A stretch of 64,000 bases of DNA from Ursus arctos (GCF_023065955.2 NW_026623100.1:16097001-16161000), one strand, 5' to 3'; shown: positions 12,481 to 25,625, counted from the first letter of the stretch. A program made the numbers and translations. The notes: a model not told the origin generated them from the sequence alone.

Positions 12481-12880
12481 ATGACAACAGGGTCGTGAGT
12501 GGGGCGGGAGAATGAGCGCAGGTGCAGTGTGAGAAGTGGCTAGAGAGCCAGGCGGGGGCCAAGCCATGCAGATCCTGTGGAATCTAACAAGATGTGTAGA
12601 CTTTATTCTAATGGTTCTCTGACCGGCTCACACAGGACAGAGACCTGATCAGATTTGATTTTGAAAGAATCCCCAGGGCTCTGATGAAGAGAATAAGTCA
12701 GAGAGGCTGGAGTAGGTGCAGGGAATCACCCTGGAGGCTCCCATGGGAGTCAGGTAGGGGCCAGGCATCTGAACTAGAAGGCTGGTAGTGAAGGCAGAAA
12801 AAGCCAGTGGATTGGAGAGCTGTTTACGAGAGGAAATCCCGAGGAGAGAAAGGACCCAATACTAGAAATTGGATTTCCTG
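12480..12880 (-). mobile_element. L2 fragment, antisense
   Basis: gccatgcagatcctgtggaa, ctgatcagatttgattttga, ggctggagtaggtgcaggga match the L2 3' region reversed. Confidence 0.55.
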
Positions 12881-12974
12881 ATATGAACTTTGGTATCTAT
12901 TACAATTTTATATCCTTTGAACTGCCAGGGGTCAGGAAGGTAACAGAGTAAAGGGAGAGTCTCACATTTGAATT

Positions 12975-13150
12975 CTCAAATTCCTACTATGTGCCGGGCA
13001 CTGCCTTAAGCTCTTATAACCCACGGGATAACAAGGGCTTTGGAATAAGAAGGATTCCAGCTCGGCATTTATCAGCTATTTGACATTGGACAATTTACTC
13101 AAACTTTCTCATCTATATAATGGGCTAACAATACCTTTCATTCCGGGTGG
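12975..13150. mobile_element. Two MIR-like pieces
   Basis: A - strand piece (tactatgtgccgggcactgc) followed by a + piece (gctttggaataagaaggatt ... tctatataatgggctaac). Confidence 0.55.
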
Positions 13151-13762
13151 GGGGAATGGGCAGAATGGGTGAAGTGGGGAGAGGTTAAGTAATTTACCCA
13201 GAATTTTCACCTCTGGTCATAATGGAGTAACAGGAATCGAATTTACCTTCTCGCCGTAAGCAACCAGAAAACTAGACAAAAAATGCATAAAACAAATGTG
13301 ATTAGATATTAGACAACAGGCAGCACAAGTCTGTGATCCCTAAGAGAAAGGAAATTCATGAAGTGATTGCCCTGGTTTTCTGCCTAGAGACATATTCTAG
13401 ACCATGGCACAGGGAGAGCCCAGAGGACTTGCTGAGCTGAGAGAGAGAACAGAGTGCAGGGCCAGAGGGTGGACAGTAGCTGGAATTTATAGGGCAGAAT
13501 TCCAGAGAGGAGGAGTTACAAGAGAGAAAGAGCTTGAAGGTCCCCTTGAATCTTTGCTCAATAGTAAATAGAGTGAAACTCCATGAAAACATGAACACAG
13601 AGAGAAGAGAAATGGAAGGTCTGGGAGGAAAAAAAGCCGAATGGAATTTCTAGAGATGGAATTAATGATACTGCCAGAGAAAAAAATTACTGAACTTGAG
13701 ACACGGCAACAGAAACCAGCCAAAGTGAAGCAGAAGAAAAAAAGACTTTATAGGATGAACAG

Positions 13763-14187
13763 AGGGGTGCCTGGGTGGCTCAGTTGGTTAAGCAGCCAAC
13801 TCTTGATTTCCATACAGGTCATGATTACAGAGTCCTAGGATAGAGCCCCACATCAGGCTCTGCACTTAGCAGGGAGTCTGCTTGAGGATGTTCTCTCTCC
13901 CTCTCCCTCTGCCCCTCCCCCCTGCTGACTTGCTCTGTCTCTAAAATAAATAAATAGGGGCTCCTGGGTGGCTCAGTCAGTTAAGCATCTGCCTTTAGCT
14001 CAGGTCATGATCCCTGGGTCCTGAGACTGAGCCCCACATTGGGGGCTCCCTCCTCCACGGGGTGCCTGCTTCTCCCTCTCCCTCTGCCTGCAGCTCCCCC
14101 TGCTTGCGCTCTCTCTCTGTCAATTAAATAAATAAAATCTCAAAAAATAATAATAATAAAATAAAATAAATGAATCTTTTAAAAAAA
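13763..14187 (+). mobile_element. canSINE whose tail holds a second canSINE
   Basis: Head at 13763 (GGGGTGCCTGGGTGGCTCAG), first tail at about 13945; its A-rich tail resumes after the inner SINE and ends near 14187. Confidence 0.85.
13958..14155 (+). mobile_element. canSINE inserted in the tail of the preceding SINE
   Basis: New head GGGGCTCCTGGGTGGCTCAG begins directly after AAATAAATA of the first element. Confidence 0.85.
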
Positions 14188-14494
14188 AAAAGAAGAAGTA
14201 AAACATGTGATCACAATAGTCCAAAAAGTAGATGGGAGAAAAGAATTGGAAGTATATACTTGTGAGGTTCTTAAATTTTATGTGAAGGGGTATGATAACA
14301 TTTTAAGGTATTCTGGGATACGTAGTTTATCCAAGGTTGCACATATGGTGGAGCTGGGAGCAAATCAAAAACTCCCGATCACAAAGCTTTATATAGAGAA
14401 AGAAGATGGGAGAACAGGCTCACACAGCTGTAGAGCCCTACAGTGCTCCAAGACAGTTGTACCAAAGGCTTTAGGAATTAAGCCCCTTTATCCC

Positions 14495-15179
14495 TGTAGT
14501 GGGTGGAATTGTGTCTTCTAAAAAGACATATTCAAGTCCCAAACCTCTGTACTTGTGAAAGTGACCTTGTATGAAAATGGGAGGTTTGCAAATGTCATCA
14601 AGTTAAGAGGTTAGGAGGGCCTGGGTGGCTCAGTTGGTTAAGCATCTGCCTTTGGCTCTGGTCATGATCCCAGGATCCTGGGATCGAGCCCCATGTTGGG
14701 CTCAGCGGCGAGTCTGCTTCTCCCTCTCCCTCTGCCACTCCCCCTGCTTGTGCTGTCTCACTCATGCTCTCTCAAATAAATAAATAAATAAATAAAAATA
14801 AGTAAAATCTTAAAAAAAAAAAAAAAACGTTATACTGGATTACGGTGAGCCCTAATCTAAAGACTGGTGTCCTTTTGAAAAGAAAGAAATTTGGACCCGA
14901 AGGGGAAAGAGACACAGGGAAAGTGTTAGGTGGCAGTGGAGAGATAGACTGGAGTGATACTTCTATCAGCGTTGGAACACCCAGGATTGACTCAACCACC
15001 GGAAGCTGGAGGAGACAAGGAAGGATCCTCCCCTCGGGTCCTCAGAGGAAGCACGGTCTGCCAACACCTTGATTTTGGACTTCTGGCCTCCGGAACCATG
15101 AGAGAGTAAATGTCTATTAGTTTTAAGTCACCAAGTTTGTAGTAGGTTGTTACAGCAGTTCTAAGAAACCAATACAATC
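14495..15179 (+). mobile_element. MLT1-like LTR (ERVL-MaLR), split by a canSINE
   Basis: Starts near gtgggtggaattgtgtcttc, then gagccctaatctaaagactg, caacaccttgattttggact, and ends gtaggttgttacagcagttc with aaaccaatac. Non-coding solo LTR. Confidence 0.65.
14614..14828 (+). mobile_element. canSINE inside an MLT1-like LTR
   Basis: GGAGGGCCTGGGTGGCTCAG head, (AAAT)n and poly-A tail; LTR sequence resumes on the right. Confidence 0.88.
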
Positions 15180-15428
15180 CTGAAAACTTCCTTTCCCTCA
15201 TGTCCCCAGTCTTTGCAAGGTGAAAAGGCTCTGGGGGCCCAGGAGGAAGTGAACAAGGACAGCAAGACTCTAAATTGAAAAAACAAAGCAGCTTCAGGAT
15301 CTAAGAGCCTTGAAGGAGGGAACTGGTTGGACTGGTTTTCTCATAACACCCAGTGACTTTAATCCCAACCAGGTTGCATTTTAAAGTTAATTGACTCAGT
15401 GAATAACAAGTAATGCTTGAACAGCTTG

Positions 15429-15468
<40 letters not shown>

Positions 15469-16583
15469 TTGTTAGGCCCACAGGGGAAAGCCAGATGAAT
15501 CAAATGCCCTTGATCTTGAGAAGCTCTTTCTAGGAAGACTCACCTCAGTGAAAGGTATAATGGAGTAGGTCAACGGAATTAGTCAAATAAGTGAGTAACT
15601 AGCTACAGGGGCTCAAAATCCAGAGTGATTCATTCTACCTAGAGGAAAATCAGCCAGACAGCTTCAGGGAGCAGGAGGAGACACTGCACCAAATAATGCT
15701 TGACAGTGGAGTCTGCTGGCCCAAGGACAGGCTCATCCTCTGTGTCCAACAGATACAAATGGAGGAAACCAAATCTACCAGGAATGCTGGTGTTCTCCCA
15801 GGGAGCGTTTCACGATAATTAGGTAGTAGTGCTCTCTGCTCAGTGGAGAGGTAAAAAGCTGTCCGGCCCTGGCTTGAGCAAGGGGCGATTCTCTGGGCTC
15901 ACAGGGTCTCTTGTTTTCCCTCCTGGTTCTCCACGTGGGGCTGGTGTTCATCACCACATTCCGCAGAGGCTGAGGAAGGTGGCGAAGTTGGAGTGATGGG
16001 AACTGCTAATGATCTCTTAACAACTACATTTTGTTCAAGAGCTGGTGGTGTAAGGAAAGGGCAGAACTTTGTCTAAAATTTGCAGGAGTCAGGGTCAGAG
16101 TATAGCCTGCATGTCCCAGCTCCATCCACATTGCCGAAAGGTAGCACCCCTTGGCCCCACTTGGGCCTCCCTAGTGTCATGGCGCAGAGTCTGAAAAAGA
16201 GACCTGGAGAAGAGGCCGGGTCAACCCTGAAAGCAAACATGACCTTTTGATCAAGGAACTTTGGTGTCCTGAGTACCCAGAATGTGGTCTAGAAGGGAGG
16301 TGCAGGCTATAGTAGGCATATTCCCATGGCCCTCCTGACCCTTAACCCAGGGGGAAGAGACATGGCTGGAACAGGCCTGGAGCAGGACCCTTTAAAGCCT
16401 GGGACCTGAGCTGGCTGACCCTTCGATTTCTCTGAGTCTAACGCAGAATTGGGCAGGAGCACTCTTAGACTCCCCGTGAACTGATACTGAATTTCTTGGT
16501 TTTGTTCTGGTAACTGGACAAGCTAATGCCAATCATCACAGCAGCCTATGTATAGAATTTCATGGAGGGTAATGTGTCTGAAA
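15180..16583. other. No gene seen; contains (TG)n
   Basis: Single-copy sequence around the dinucleotide repeat; possible degraded L2 near 15455-15720. Confidence 0.5.
15430..15464 (+). repeat. (TG)n microsatellite
   Basis: About 17 uninterrupted TG units; likely length-polymorphic. Confidence 0.95.
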
Positions 16584-16750
16584 CAGTGGTTCTCAACAAG
16601 AGGCAGTTTTGCCCTCAGCGACATTTGCCAGTGTCTGCAGACATTTTTGGTTGTCACAACTGGAGGGTGCTACTAACATCTCATGGATAGAGGCCCCCCA
16701 CAATAATGATCCAGCCCCAAATATCAATAGTGCTGAGGTTTGATACATGA
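16584..16750 (+). mobile_element. hAT-like non-autonomous DNA transposon
   Basis: Starts CAGTGGTTCTCAACAAGAGG, then ggttgtcacaactggagggt and tcaatagtgctgaggttt. Exact family uncertain. Confidence 0.6.
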
Positions 16751-17905
16751 ATTTTTCAGGATCTTGAGCATGTGGACTTGCCTGCTGCAAGACGCTGAGC
16801 CTAGAAAGTATGTGATCACAAGAGCTGGGGCTCCTAAAGAAGGACCCAGAGTAACTGCTTCCAGAAAAATGGGTCCATACTAACAGAAAAACAACTTGAT
16901 GGTGAACTTGGGACTGTACTACTAGCCTCAACAAATGGACTTTTGGCCCATACCAAGATCCCCTAACACCAACCAGTCCTAAACCTTCAGCCCCTTCTCT
17001 TTGTGCACCTTGGCACCCACCACCCACATCACCTCCACCATCCCCTTGTCTTTGGTCTTCACAGGGGCGGCTCTCCAGTCAACTAAAGCCCCAATGCTTA
17101 AACTGAGTTTTCTTTGCAGCTTAATACCATGCCTCACAGTGTCTACTTTTCTTTGATCAGGCTATATAACTCAGGACACAGGCAGAATTTGGACTTAGGC
17201 CTGTGTGGTCAACTGAGCAACCAGAACTAGTTCCCCAGAGCAGCCAAGGGTTTGGGAGGGATGCTTTGGGTGACATTTCACCAAATGTTTTTGGCCTCCC
17301 TCTTGCCAGAGCAGAAAGTGGCGGTCAGGACATTCTGAACAACAACCCGCCTTCTACCCCCACCCCAGGTTCATGATGAGCTGGCAGGGCCAAGTCCAAG
17401 AGCATACCCTCTCGTCTTCTTCGTAAGGCCTGGGACCCCAGCAGTTCTGGGATCTAAAAGCTTTCCAGGCTCCTAAACTTTCCAATAATGTTTTCCAATA
17501 ATTTCCAATGATGTTGTTCTCAAAAAATTTCCCCAATAATTAACTAAGCAAAAAGGAAAACATGTATTTTTATTGACTCCCTCAATTCTTGATTATTCTA
17601 GGAGGAATTTTCCCATGTGAGAAATCTCCAGCTTCTTTTCTCCCAGACTGTTCTTCATTCCTTCCTTCATACATCTTTATCTGGCATCTACTAGATACCT
17701 GGACCCTTGGCATGTGTGTGTACGGTGGTAAAGAGCCATCTTCCTGTATAATATCACACAGGCGGATTCCCAGATTTACCGTATCAGTCTGGAAAGAAAG
17801 AAAAGTGTTTAATGAAATATTTGCCATGCAGTTTCACCAGAGTAAAAACATCCCAGGAAATAATTCCTGATACTTCAGTTGAGGGCTCTGTAAAGGCATC
17901 TTTAA
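16751..17905. other. No gene seen
   Basis: Single-copy sequence without recognisable features. Confidence 0.5.
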
Positions 17906-17921
17906 AAAGGTGGTATTGGAG

Positions 17922-18114
17922 GGGCGCCTGGGTGGCTCAGTCTACCTTCGGCTCAGGGCCTAATCCCAGGGTCCTGGGATGGAGCCCCGCATCCGGCTCC
18001 CTGCTTTGCTGGGAAGCCTGCTTCTTCCTCTCCCACTCCCCCTGCTTGTGTTCCCTCTCTCACTGGCTCTTTCTCTCTCTCTCTCTGTCAAATAAATATA
18101 TAAATAATCTTTTT
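17922..18114 (+). mobile_element. canSINE with short head deletion
   Basis: TSDs aaggtggtattggag and aagtggtattggag. About 14 nt that normally follow CTCAGTC in the tRNA-like head are missing. Confidence 0.88.
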
Positions 18115-18539
18115 TTAAAAAGTGGTATTGGAGAAAGGAAAGGAAGTTTCTGACAGACTGGTTGTTTTTAAAAGCACCTTCCCTTGGTCTGGTGATTTTC
18201 CTACAAACAAATAGTACACCCATCTTTCAAGATCTAAAAAGTACTGGTGAGTATCAGTTTTAGGGAGAAATGAAACAACAGAGCCTCCTTTGTGCAGTAA
18301 GAATATATTAGCTTAACGGTGTTTTTCTTTTTCTTCCTTTTTTTTTTTTAAGTTTTCACTGACCTTAAAAACATTGAATTCTAAGAAACTGGATTCTGGA
18401 GCTAGAGGTGGGGGGGAAATCCCAGGGTCGTGGGCACACAACCACATCAACAACAAAAACAAAAGGGAAAACAAAAAAATGGGGCAGCCGCCTGAAATAC
18501 TAGGAAGCCTGGTCCCAGCAGGGAACCCAGGGGACTGCC

Positions 18540-19070
18540 AGGAGCTCCGCCCCATTCGAGCCACGTGATCCCGTTCTCGGCCGGCCCCTGGGGCCTGGGG
18601 ACGCAGGAGGGGAGGAGACTCCGGGACAAAGAGCAGAGCTGTAGAAACCAGCCTGAGGGTGAGGATGCCCCTGTGACGGGTCGGAGTTTCTGCCTTTGTT
18701 TTTTATCTCACCCAAGGGAAGTTAAAAATTCACCCGGGTTGTAAAAGGACTCTTAAGGTAGTGGGGGCCTCTACGGATAGCTGCTCCTCCGGTTTGTTCG
18801 CCGGGCTGAGGCCAGAGCGCCGAGGGGAGGGCTTTGGGACCCGACGAGCCCCCAGCCCCACCCCACCAAGACAAGCCACCTCCCCGCCCGCCGACCCGCC
18901 ACGCCCCGGTCCTCGGGCCCCCCTGGGATCTCTGAGCAAACTTCCGGGCTCTGCCTCCACGTTAGCAGCTGTGCACGCAGGGCCGGGACCGAGCCACCTG
19001 CCGGGTGGGAGGGTCTCTGTGTTCCCCGCCCAGGAGCCGCACCACACAGCCAAACCGCGGGAAAGAGGTT
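18540..19070. promoter_or_regulatory. Isolated CpG-rich block, possible orphan CpG island
   Basis: GC-rich, CpG-containing single-copy sequence about 20 kb upstream of EPCAM, surrounded by AT-rich DNA. It has a CACGTG E-box at 18562-18567. Open frames on both strands here are composition artefacts. It could be a lncRNA promoter or an enhancer. Confidence 0.5.
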
Positions 19071-19242
19071 TTTGTTGTTACTTGATGATGTTCCGAGAAA
19101 CGCAAACAGCACGAGGAGGAGTCTAAAAGACATGGGGAAAGCAGGACAGGTTCGGGTGCCTGCGTGGCTGTGGAATCCATGTCTCTGGGTCCAGTGAAAC
19201 TGTGTCTTCTAGCTTCACGATTACGATAACCTCCGTTATTTG

Positions 19243-19244
<2 letters not shown>

Positions 19245-19283
<39 letters not shown>
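19245..19283 (+). repeat. (CA)n microsatellite
   Basis: About 19 uninterrupted CA units next to the CpG-rich block; likely length-polymorphic. Confidence 0.95.
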
Positions 19284-19285
<2 letters not shown>

Positions 19286-19654
19286 GCGAGCTAGATGAGA
19301 GTTTAGAAATCAAATCTGGTGAACGGACTAAATTTAAGTTTTGGAGAAAAGGAATGAAAATGCCAGCTCTACAGTTCAACCCTAAGTTTATCTGCCTAGT
19401 GTCTTTATCGGGAGTTTTGCCTTTGGGCTCCTACTTGCTTATCTCTGATTTCTCTCCTGGCTGAAGGTGAGGAACGCTGGGGTCGAAGGCTCTGCCGGCC
19501 TTTTTCCCATCATGGGGCGAGTATGTGCATCCATGGGAATAGTCTCTTTAAAGTGGCCGGGACACAGATATAAGGAAACAGTGTGTAATATGTTTTCCTT
19601 GGTTGCTTATCAGTCTGCCCTTAGCTCTAAGGGCACCATTTTTCTTTACTGTTA

Positions 19655-20015
19655 TTTTGTAAAAAGTTGAGATATAACTTACATATAAAGTGCACAGATG
19701 TGAGGTTACGGCTCGGAGAGTTTTGACGAGCGCGTATGTTTGTTAACTCACAACTCTATCAAAATAGCAAGCATTTGCATTACCCCCACCTCTCAAAATT
19801 TTACGCCCTTTGCCAGTCTCTCCCCTCCCACTCCCACCCCAGTCCCGGGCAACTTTGTTCTGGTTTCTATCACCCTAGTTTAGCTTCGCCTGCTCTAGAA
19901 GTCCATATAAATGGAATCACACAATATGTACTCTCTTTATCTGGCTCTTACTGCTTAGCATAATGTTCTTGAGATGTACCCATGTTGTCGCAGGTATCCG
20001 TAGTTTGTGTTCAAG
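19655..20015 (-). mobile_element. L1M 3' fragment, antisense
   Basis: ataaatggaatcacacaata, ctgcttagcataatgttctt, gatgtacccatgttgtcgca: reverse of the old L1 3' region. Confidence 0.7.
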
Positions 20016-21502
20016 GTGTTTTTGATAGCAAAACCTCACAATTTATCAAGCCCCCTCTGTACAGAGCCTTAGGCACTGCGTCTGGTGTTGAGACCCTGTG
20101 TTTGGCTTTGTTCTGTGTCCACTTAGCCAAGCCAGAACCACATTTTTCAGAATTCCTCTCCCTGTATATTCCAGGCAAGTGCTGGCTACAAGAGAAGTGT
20201 GTGTGGTGTTTGGAAGATGCACATCAGCCATGCTTTTAAGGGTCTGAGGGCAGGTGCAAGGCACCAGGCACTGAGGCATTTCATGCGCTGGGCTAGTTCG
20301 CGGGCAGGAGGCAGCATCAAGGCCCACAGTACTTTCCGCTCCCACCAGAACTCCTTTAGCTTTTCCGTGGGCTGGGTCAAGTGTGTGTGGCTGCAAGCAA
20401 AGGAGCCAGCATCTCCTGGAGGGCACCCCTAGCATTAGAAGGGGTAACAATCAGACCGGGGTTTCTGTTTGTCCTCATGAGTTCCCATCAGTGCTCACTC
20501 TCAATCAAATCCAGCTTGCTTTCCTGACCGCCAGTATGGTGACCTATAGTGACTTCAGGCTAAACATTAGATCCAGAGGCAGCAGCTTTGCTGTGCTGTC
20601 TTCTACCAGTTTCCACACTTGCGTAATTCTAAATAATCCCTGTAATAAATCATTTATTCGATACCATTCATAAAGTTTCTGCTTCTCTGGGCAAACCCCG
20701 ACTGAATCAGGAAGGACTAGAAGTCAGGATCCATGTAGACAGTGCATCCAACACCCAGCTCCTTGGATTTGGAACCAACAGTCCACATGAACGGCCTTCT
20801 GCTCTGGACCCTGAGCTCTGAGAGCCCCGGGAATGTTCTACCTCTTCAGCTCCTGGCACACATTCTTGTTCTTTCCATTTTCATACTCTCCTTCCCTCAC
20901 TACACCTGCTCCTAGACCCCATCTACTCAGCCTGCTCTTGACTGCTCCCTTTCTCTTATCTCAGTCCTCAGCTCCTTTCTGGCTCCCTGTGTCTCTGCTC
21001 CATTCTACACCTCCTAGAACTACCTGAACCACTTTCTTCCCAGCAGCTTCAGGGCTATTAAGAAAAATTATCCAAATGTGGAAATAAAGCTAGACAATGA
21101 TTGCCTGTCCTTTCAGTGTTTAGCACTGTTTAACAGGCTCCCTTACGATGATTTATTTATCTAGAAGAAAGAATCCAAGTTTGACTTTGCTATTTACTAT
21201 TGATTACAGCCCAGACACTGTGAAGTTACACGTTAGCTTACAGATTTTTGTCCAATAGAGTTAGAATTTATTTCTGTCCAATGGGAAAGATAAACTACAG
21301 TTTTGTTGCCCTGTAGGACATCAACCAGTTTTATATCTAATGTAGCAAATGTATTCTAAAGTTCCTTTTTTTGCCTATAAATACCCGGTTTCTCAGTGCT
21401 CTTGGAACAAGCTTTACTATCTTACTGGTTCACTCGTTAATTGTTGAATCTTTAATGCATGTTCATTTGATATTTGTATCAGAGTCACATTTTTAAATTT
21501 TT
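20016..21502. other. No gene seen; possible old LTR
   Basis: The part around 20100-20710 has an LTR-like 3' end (aataaatcatttattcgata ... ccccgactgaatcagg) that I cannot assign; 20860-21020 is pyrimidine-rich. Confidence 0.4.
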
Positions 21503-21516
21503 GAAAATTATACTTT

Positions 21517-21700
21517 TTAAGAAAGATTTTATTTATTTAGTTTATTGGCGGGGGAGGGGTAGAGGGAGAGAGAGAATCTTAAGCAGACTCTGAGCGGAGT
21601 GCAGAGTCCGACATGGGGCTCGATCTCACAAGCCTGAGACCATGATCTGAGCCGAAATCAAGAGTTGGTGGCTTAACCAACGGAGCCATCCAGGCGCCCC
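21517..21700 (-). mobile_element. canSINE, antisense
   Basis: Exact TSDs gaaaattatacttt at 21503-21516 and 21701-21714. Confidence 0.92.
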
Positions 21701-22254
21701 GAAAATTATACTTTGACAACACCTTCTCCCCTTGCCCATTAGGATCATCAGCTCTACAAACCGCCAGCCCTGTGTGCATGCAGCCATGTGTACCAGGCTG
21801 TTCTGGGATGTGGATTTCCTCCAGCAGTGTCCAGCAAAGCCAGATGTGGGTGGGGCTAATTATGGTTGCTCTGCAGAGGCTTCATCAGCTTTGTCTCTTT
21901 CCTGTATCTTCACCTTCTTTCCTGACTCCTTCAGCTCAGCTGACAAATAGGCTCAAATTTTGCCCACCTTGAAAAAATATCCTCCTTGACCTGAGAACCT
22001 GCAAAGCGCAGGAACAAGCATCATGGTTCTGCTTAGGTTATCACACTCTTGAATCACTGGCCCTTCCGCTTCGCTGGAGCAGGAAGAGCCAAGATTCAGG
22101 TGAGATATCAGGAAAGAAGAAGGAAATTCAGGTCTGTTTTGGTTCTTGCCTTTAGGTCACCCATACCCCGTGCAGAAGTGGTTCCTCATATGGTCTACTT
22201 TCGCTCACTAGATCCTCCTAGAACCTGGCTTTTGAGGCCAAAGCCTCACTTTTA

Positions 22255-22870
22255 ACATATTTATTGTCTACATAAATAATGCATTGTGTTAATTGCTGAA
22301 GATATAATGGGCAACAAAAACCTGGTCCTTGCTCTACAGAACTTAGTGTGATTGGAGAGATGGACATTGTTCAAATACTCACCGAAATACAAAATTACAT
22401 CGGTAAAAAGTATAACACAAGAGAGCTACTTGGGACTCTAGGAGGATCAGACCTATCTGGTAGGGTCAGTAAAGGTTTCTTTGAGGAAACAGTGATCAAG
22501 CTGATGTCTGAAGGATGACTTGGTATTGATTAGACAAAACTGAGGGGACAGAACGTTTCAGACCAGAGGAGTGGGCAAAGCATGGACAAAGCCCTGCAGG
22601 GGTGGGGGGGTTAAGGGGGAGCACAGCATGCTGGAGGAGCAGAGGGAAGAATAGGACTAGAGCAGCAAAGGTCTCAGGAGCCTGGACAGGGAACCAGGGA
22701 CCACACCATGAGGGCCGTGGCGGTGTTAGGAATTAGGGTTTTATTCTTAGAACAACAGGAAGCCACTAGAATGGGAATGGGATCATCAGATTTGGGTTTT
22801 GGAAGATTCCTCTGGGTGTTGTGTAAAGAATGAATTGGAGGGGGACATGAGTGGATGTAGGAAGGGGTGG
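22255..22870 (-). mobile_element. L2 fragment, antisense
   Basis: ttgctgaagatataatgggc, ctgatgtctgaaggatga, aggaagccactagaatggga in L2 order. Confidence 0.6.
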
Positions 22871-22899
22871 CTCTTTGGGCCCAGGATGCAGATGTTGCT

Positions 22900-24540
22900 G
22901 GGTACCCCGACTGGATGCATCTTCATCTCACACCGTTCATTCCCACGCACCTTCGTCCTTCCTCTGTCCCTCCTTGGTGGTCTCGCCCCTACCTCAGTTC
23001 TTATTTTAGTGTATTACTGTTGTCTTTTCCATTAGTATGAGCACTTCACCATGGCCGTCTCCTTCACTCCTCTCCCTTCCTCGGCCTGCATGTTTTCAGC
23101 CTGATGATTGATGCCTAATAGGTTCTCAAATAAATGTTTGTAGACCTGAAGACTATCTTCCTCCATGTTTCACTCCAAGGTGAGGAAGAGGCTGTACTCC
23201 CTGCCTCCGCCCCTTCATGTCCCATTCATTCCCACCTACACAGTATTCTGCCCCCAACACTCCACTGAAACTTCCCTCGCTGAGATCACCACAGCCTCCT
23301 GGTGGCCACACACAATGGTCAATTCTAGCTCTTGCCTTAGCTTGAACTCTGCCCATCAGTTTCTAACTGTTCCCTCCTTGTGAAAGGAGTGTGAAATTTT
23401 CTCCGTTCTAGTTTCCACAGCTCCACTGTCCTCTGCTAGTTTAGCCCTCCCATTGTTTCTTCTTGATAGCCCTTAAGTGCTCTAGTTCCTCCATCTGTCC
23501 CTCAAATATCAGTGTTCCCAGAGATTCACCATCAGCTTTCTTTTCTTTTCTTCCTGGCTGATTAATTCATACACACGTGCAATTCCAGTTATGACCTTAA
23601 ATGCTAGAGACCAGTATCTATCCATGTACCTAACCCAAAACTTTCCTCTTAGCCCCGGACATGTGTTTTCAAATATACTAGATATCTGTACCTAGATGTA
23701 CAATAAGCACCTCAGACTCAGATACGAACTCATTCTCTCCTTGGAATCTACCGCCAAACCTGCTCCCTCCCCTTCACTCCTTGTCTCTGTAAATAGGACA
23801 ACCATTGACCCCATCACCAAGTCCCAAGAGTAGAATCATCCTAAATTGCTCCTCTTTTTTTTTTTTTTTTTTTAAACTCCTATGTCCTGTTGGTTCTACC
23901 TCCCAAGCCCCTCACAGGTTTGCACCTTCTTCTCCAGGACCTCCTCCCTGCCAACGTCAGTTCGGGCCCCGTTTGCTCTCTCCTCTGATATGGTCTCTCT
24001 CATCTCAGTCCTCTCTCCCTCCAATCTGTCCTCTGTATCGCTACCAAAGGAATTTCTCCCCATCTCTGACCACGTCACTCCCTGGATTACTCATCACTTG
24101 GATAAAATCCAAACTCCCCAATCATCTGGCCTTTACCTTCAGCCCCATCCCCACCACCTCCCTGAATGCACCCTATGATCTAGCTCTGTGCTACTACTTT
24201 CAGCTTCCCGAACTTGTCACACAGCTTCCCCATATTTCAACGTCTGTGTAAACTGTCCCTTCTGTTCCAAATGCCCTTTCCCCATTTGCTGGCCTGACAA
24301 ATTCCTGTTCGCCTCCTGGTCCTTTAGAGCAGCCCCTTCTCTGTAAAGCCGTCTCTGCTCTCCTAGCACCCTGACATTTCTATACCACATCCCTTATCTC
24401 TCCTGTAGTCCGCGCAACCTGCCCAGGTCCTGGGCTGTGAATTCCCTGAGCAGATTGACCCTGCCTTGTCCCTCTGAAGATCCCCAGTGCCCAGCACTGC
24501 AGATAATCCAGTAAACAGTGATTAGAAAGACAGATGACTA
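22900..24540 (+). mobile_element. L2 fragments, sense
   Basis: Pyrimidine-rich L2 3' blocks: an end at about 23155 (aggttctcaaataaatgttt), then atgaccttaaatgctagaga, caataagcacctcagactca, ccccagtgcccagcactg near 24485. Confidence 0.55.
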
Positions 24541-24559
24541 AGTAAAATGAAACCCTCTT

Positions 24560-25620
24560 TAGTCAAGAAGTTCACTATTGGGTAAATAAAGCTAATATAC
24601 AAATATAAATGGAAAGAGAATGTAGAGCTATGTACAAGTGAATGGAAATTAATAAAATGCCATTAGACTAAGACCAGACCTTACTGACAAGACAAGCATC
24701 ATGATTCTATTGGAAAGAGATGGATACTTTATTAAATGATATTGGAAAAATGGGTTGTTTTTTAACGTATTACTTTAAATCCTGACCTCATGCCATGCCC
24801 CAAGATTAAGTGCATATGAATTAAAGAATTACTGCAAATATAATATTTTTAAGAACTAGGAGAAAAATGTATCAAATAGTTATGTGCTTTCTGGATGAGA
24901 AATCTGCTTCTAAGCATAGCAGCCATGGAAGAAAAAACCTTAAAAAGGCTGATAGATGTGACTATATGAAAATAGAAATCTTCTGTAAATCCAAAAAATA
25001 AAAATACAAGTCAAAAACAAACTGGGAAAAACACTCGTCTATAAATATGACCAAGTGTTGTCACATAGCTGCTTATAAAAACCATTAAAATTTTGGGGCT
25101 CATGGGTGGCTCAGTCGGTTAAGAGTCTGCCTTTGGCTCAGGTTATGATCCCAGGGTCCTGTGATAAAGCCCTGCAGCCTGGCTCCCTGCTCAGCGGGGA
25201 GTCTGCTTCTCTCTCTGTCTGCGGCTCCCCCTGCTCATGCTCTCACTCACTCTTGCTCTATCTCAAATAAATAAACAAAATCTTTAAAATAAATAAATAA
25301 ATAAATAAATAACATTAAGATTTCAATAGCAAGTAAGCAAAGGACACCTACACATAATTTAAAGGAAAGAAGGTGTAATGATTAATAAACAAATTAACAT
25401 CATTAATTATCACGGATATACAAATTAAAACAATGGTCAGATAGGTGGGTTTTTTTTTGTTTTTTTTTTTTTTGCCTATCATGCTGACAAAGATTTACAA
25501 GATGATAATAGTCAATGGAAACAAGGGTCCAAACAGCCACACACTCATGCCCAGCAGGGGGAAGCTTAAACAGAGTCACTTTCAGAAGAGCAAAGCATAA
25601 GTAATGAACAAAAGGCTAAA
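24560..25620 (+). mobile_element. L1M ORF2 3' fragment, interrupted by a canSINE
   Basis: ctgataga.gtgactatatgaaaat, gatatacaaattaaaacaat, gcctatcatgctgacaaag: degraded L1 ORF2 end with many stops. Confidence 0.65.
25095..25311 (+). mobile_element. canSINE in an L1 fragment
   Basis: Head GGGGCTCATGGGTGGCTCAG, tail (AAAT)n. Flanks ccattaaaatttt and acattaagatttc resemble a TSD. Confidence 0.88.
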
Positions 25621-25625
25621 AGTGC

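Noticed and set aside
23285..23305. CTCF-like CCACCAGGAGG on the - strand
   Set aside because: Two core positions mismatch and it lies in L2-derived sequence.
23805..24251. 148-codon open frame
   Set aside because: Lies in pyrimidine-rich L2-like sequence with poly-T; Ser/Pro/Leu composition follows from that.
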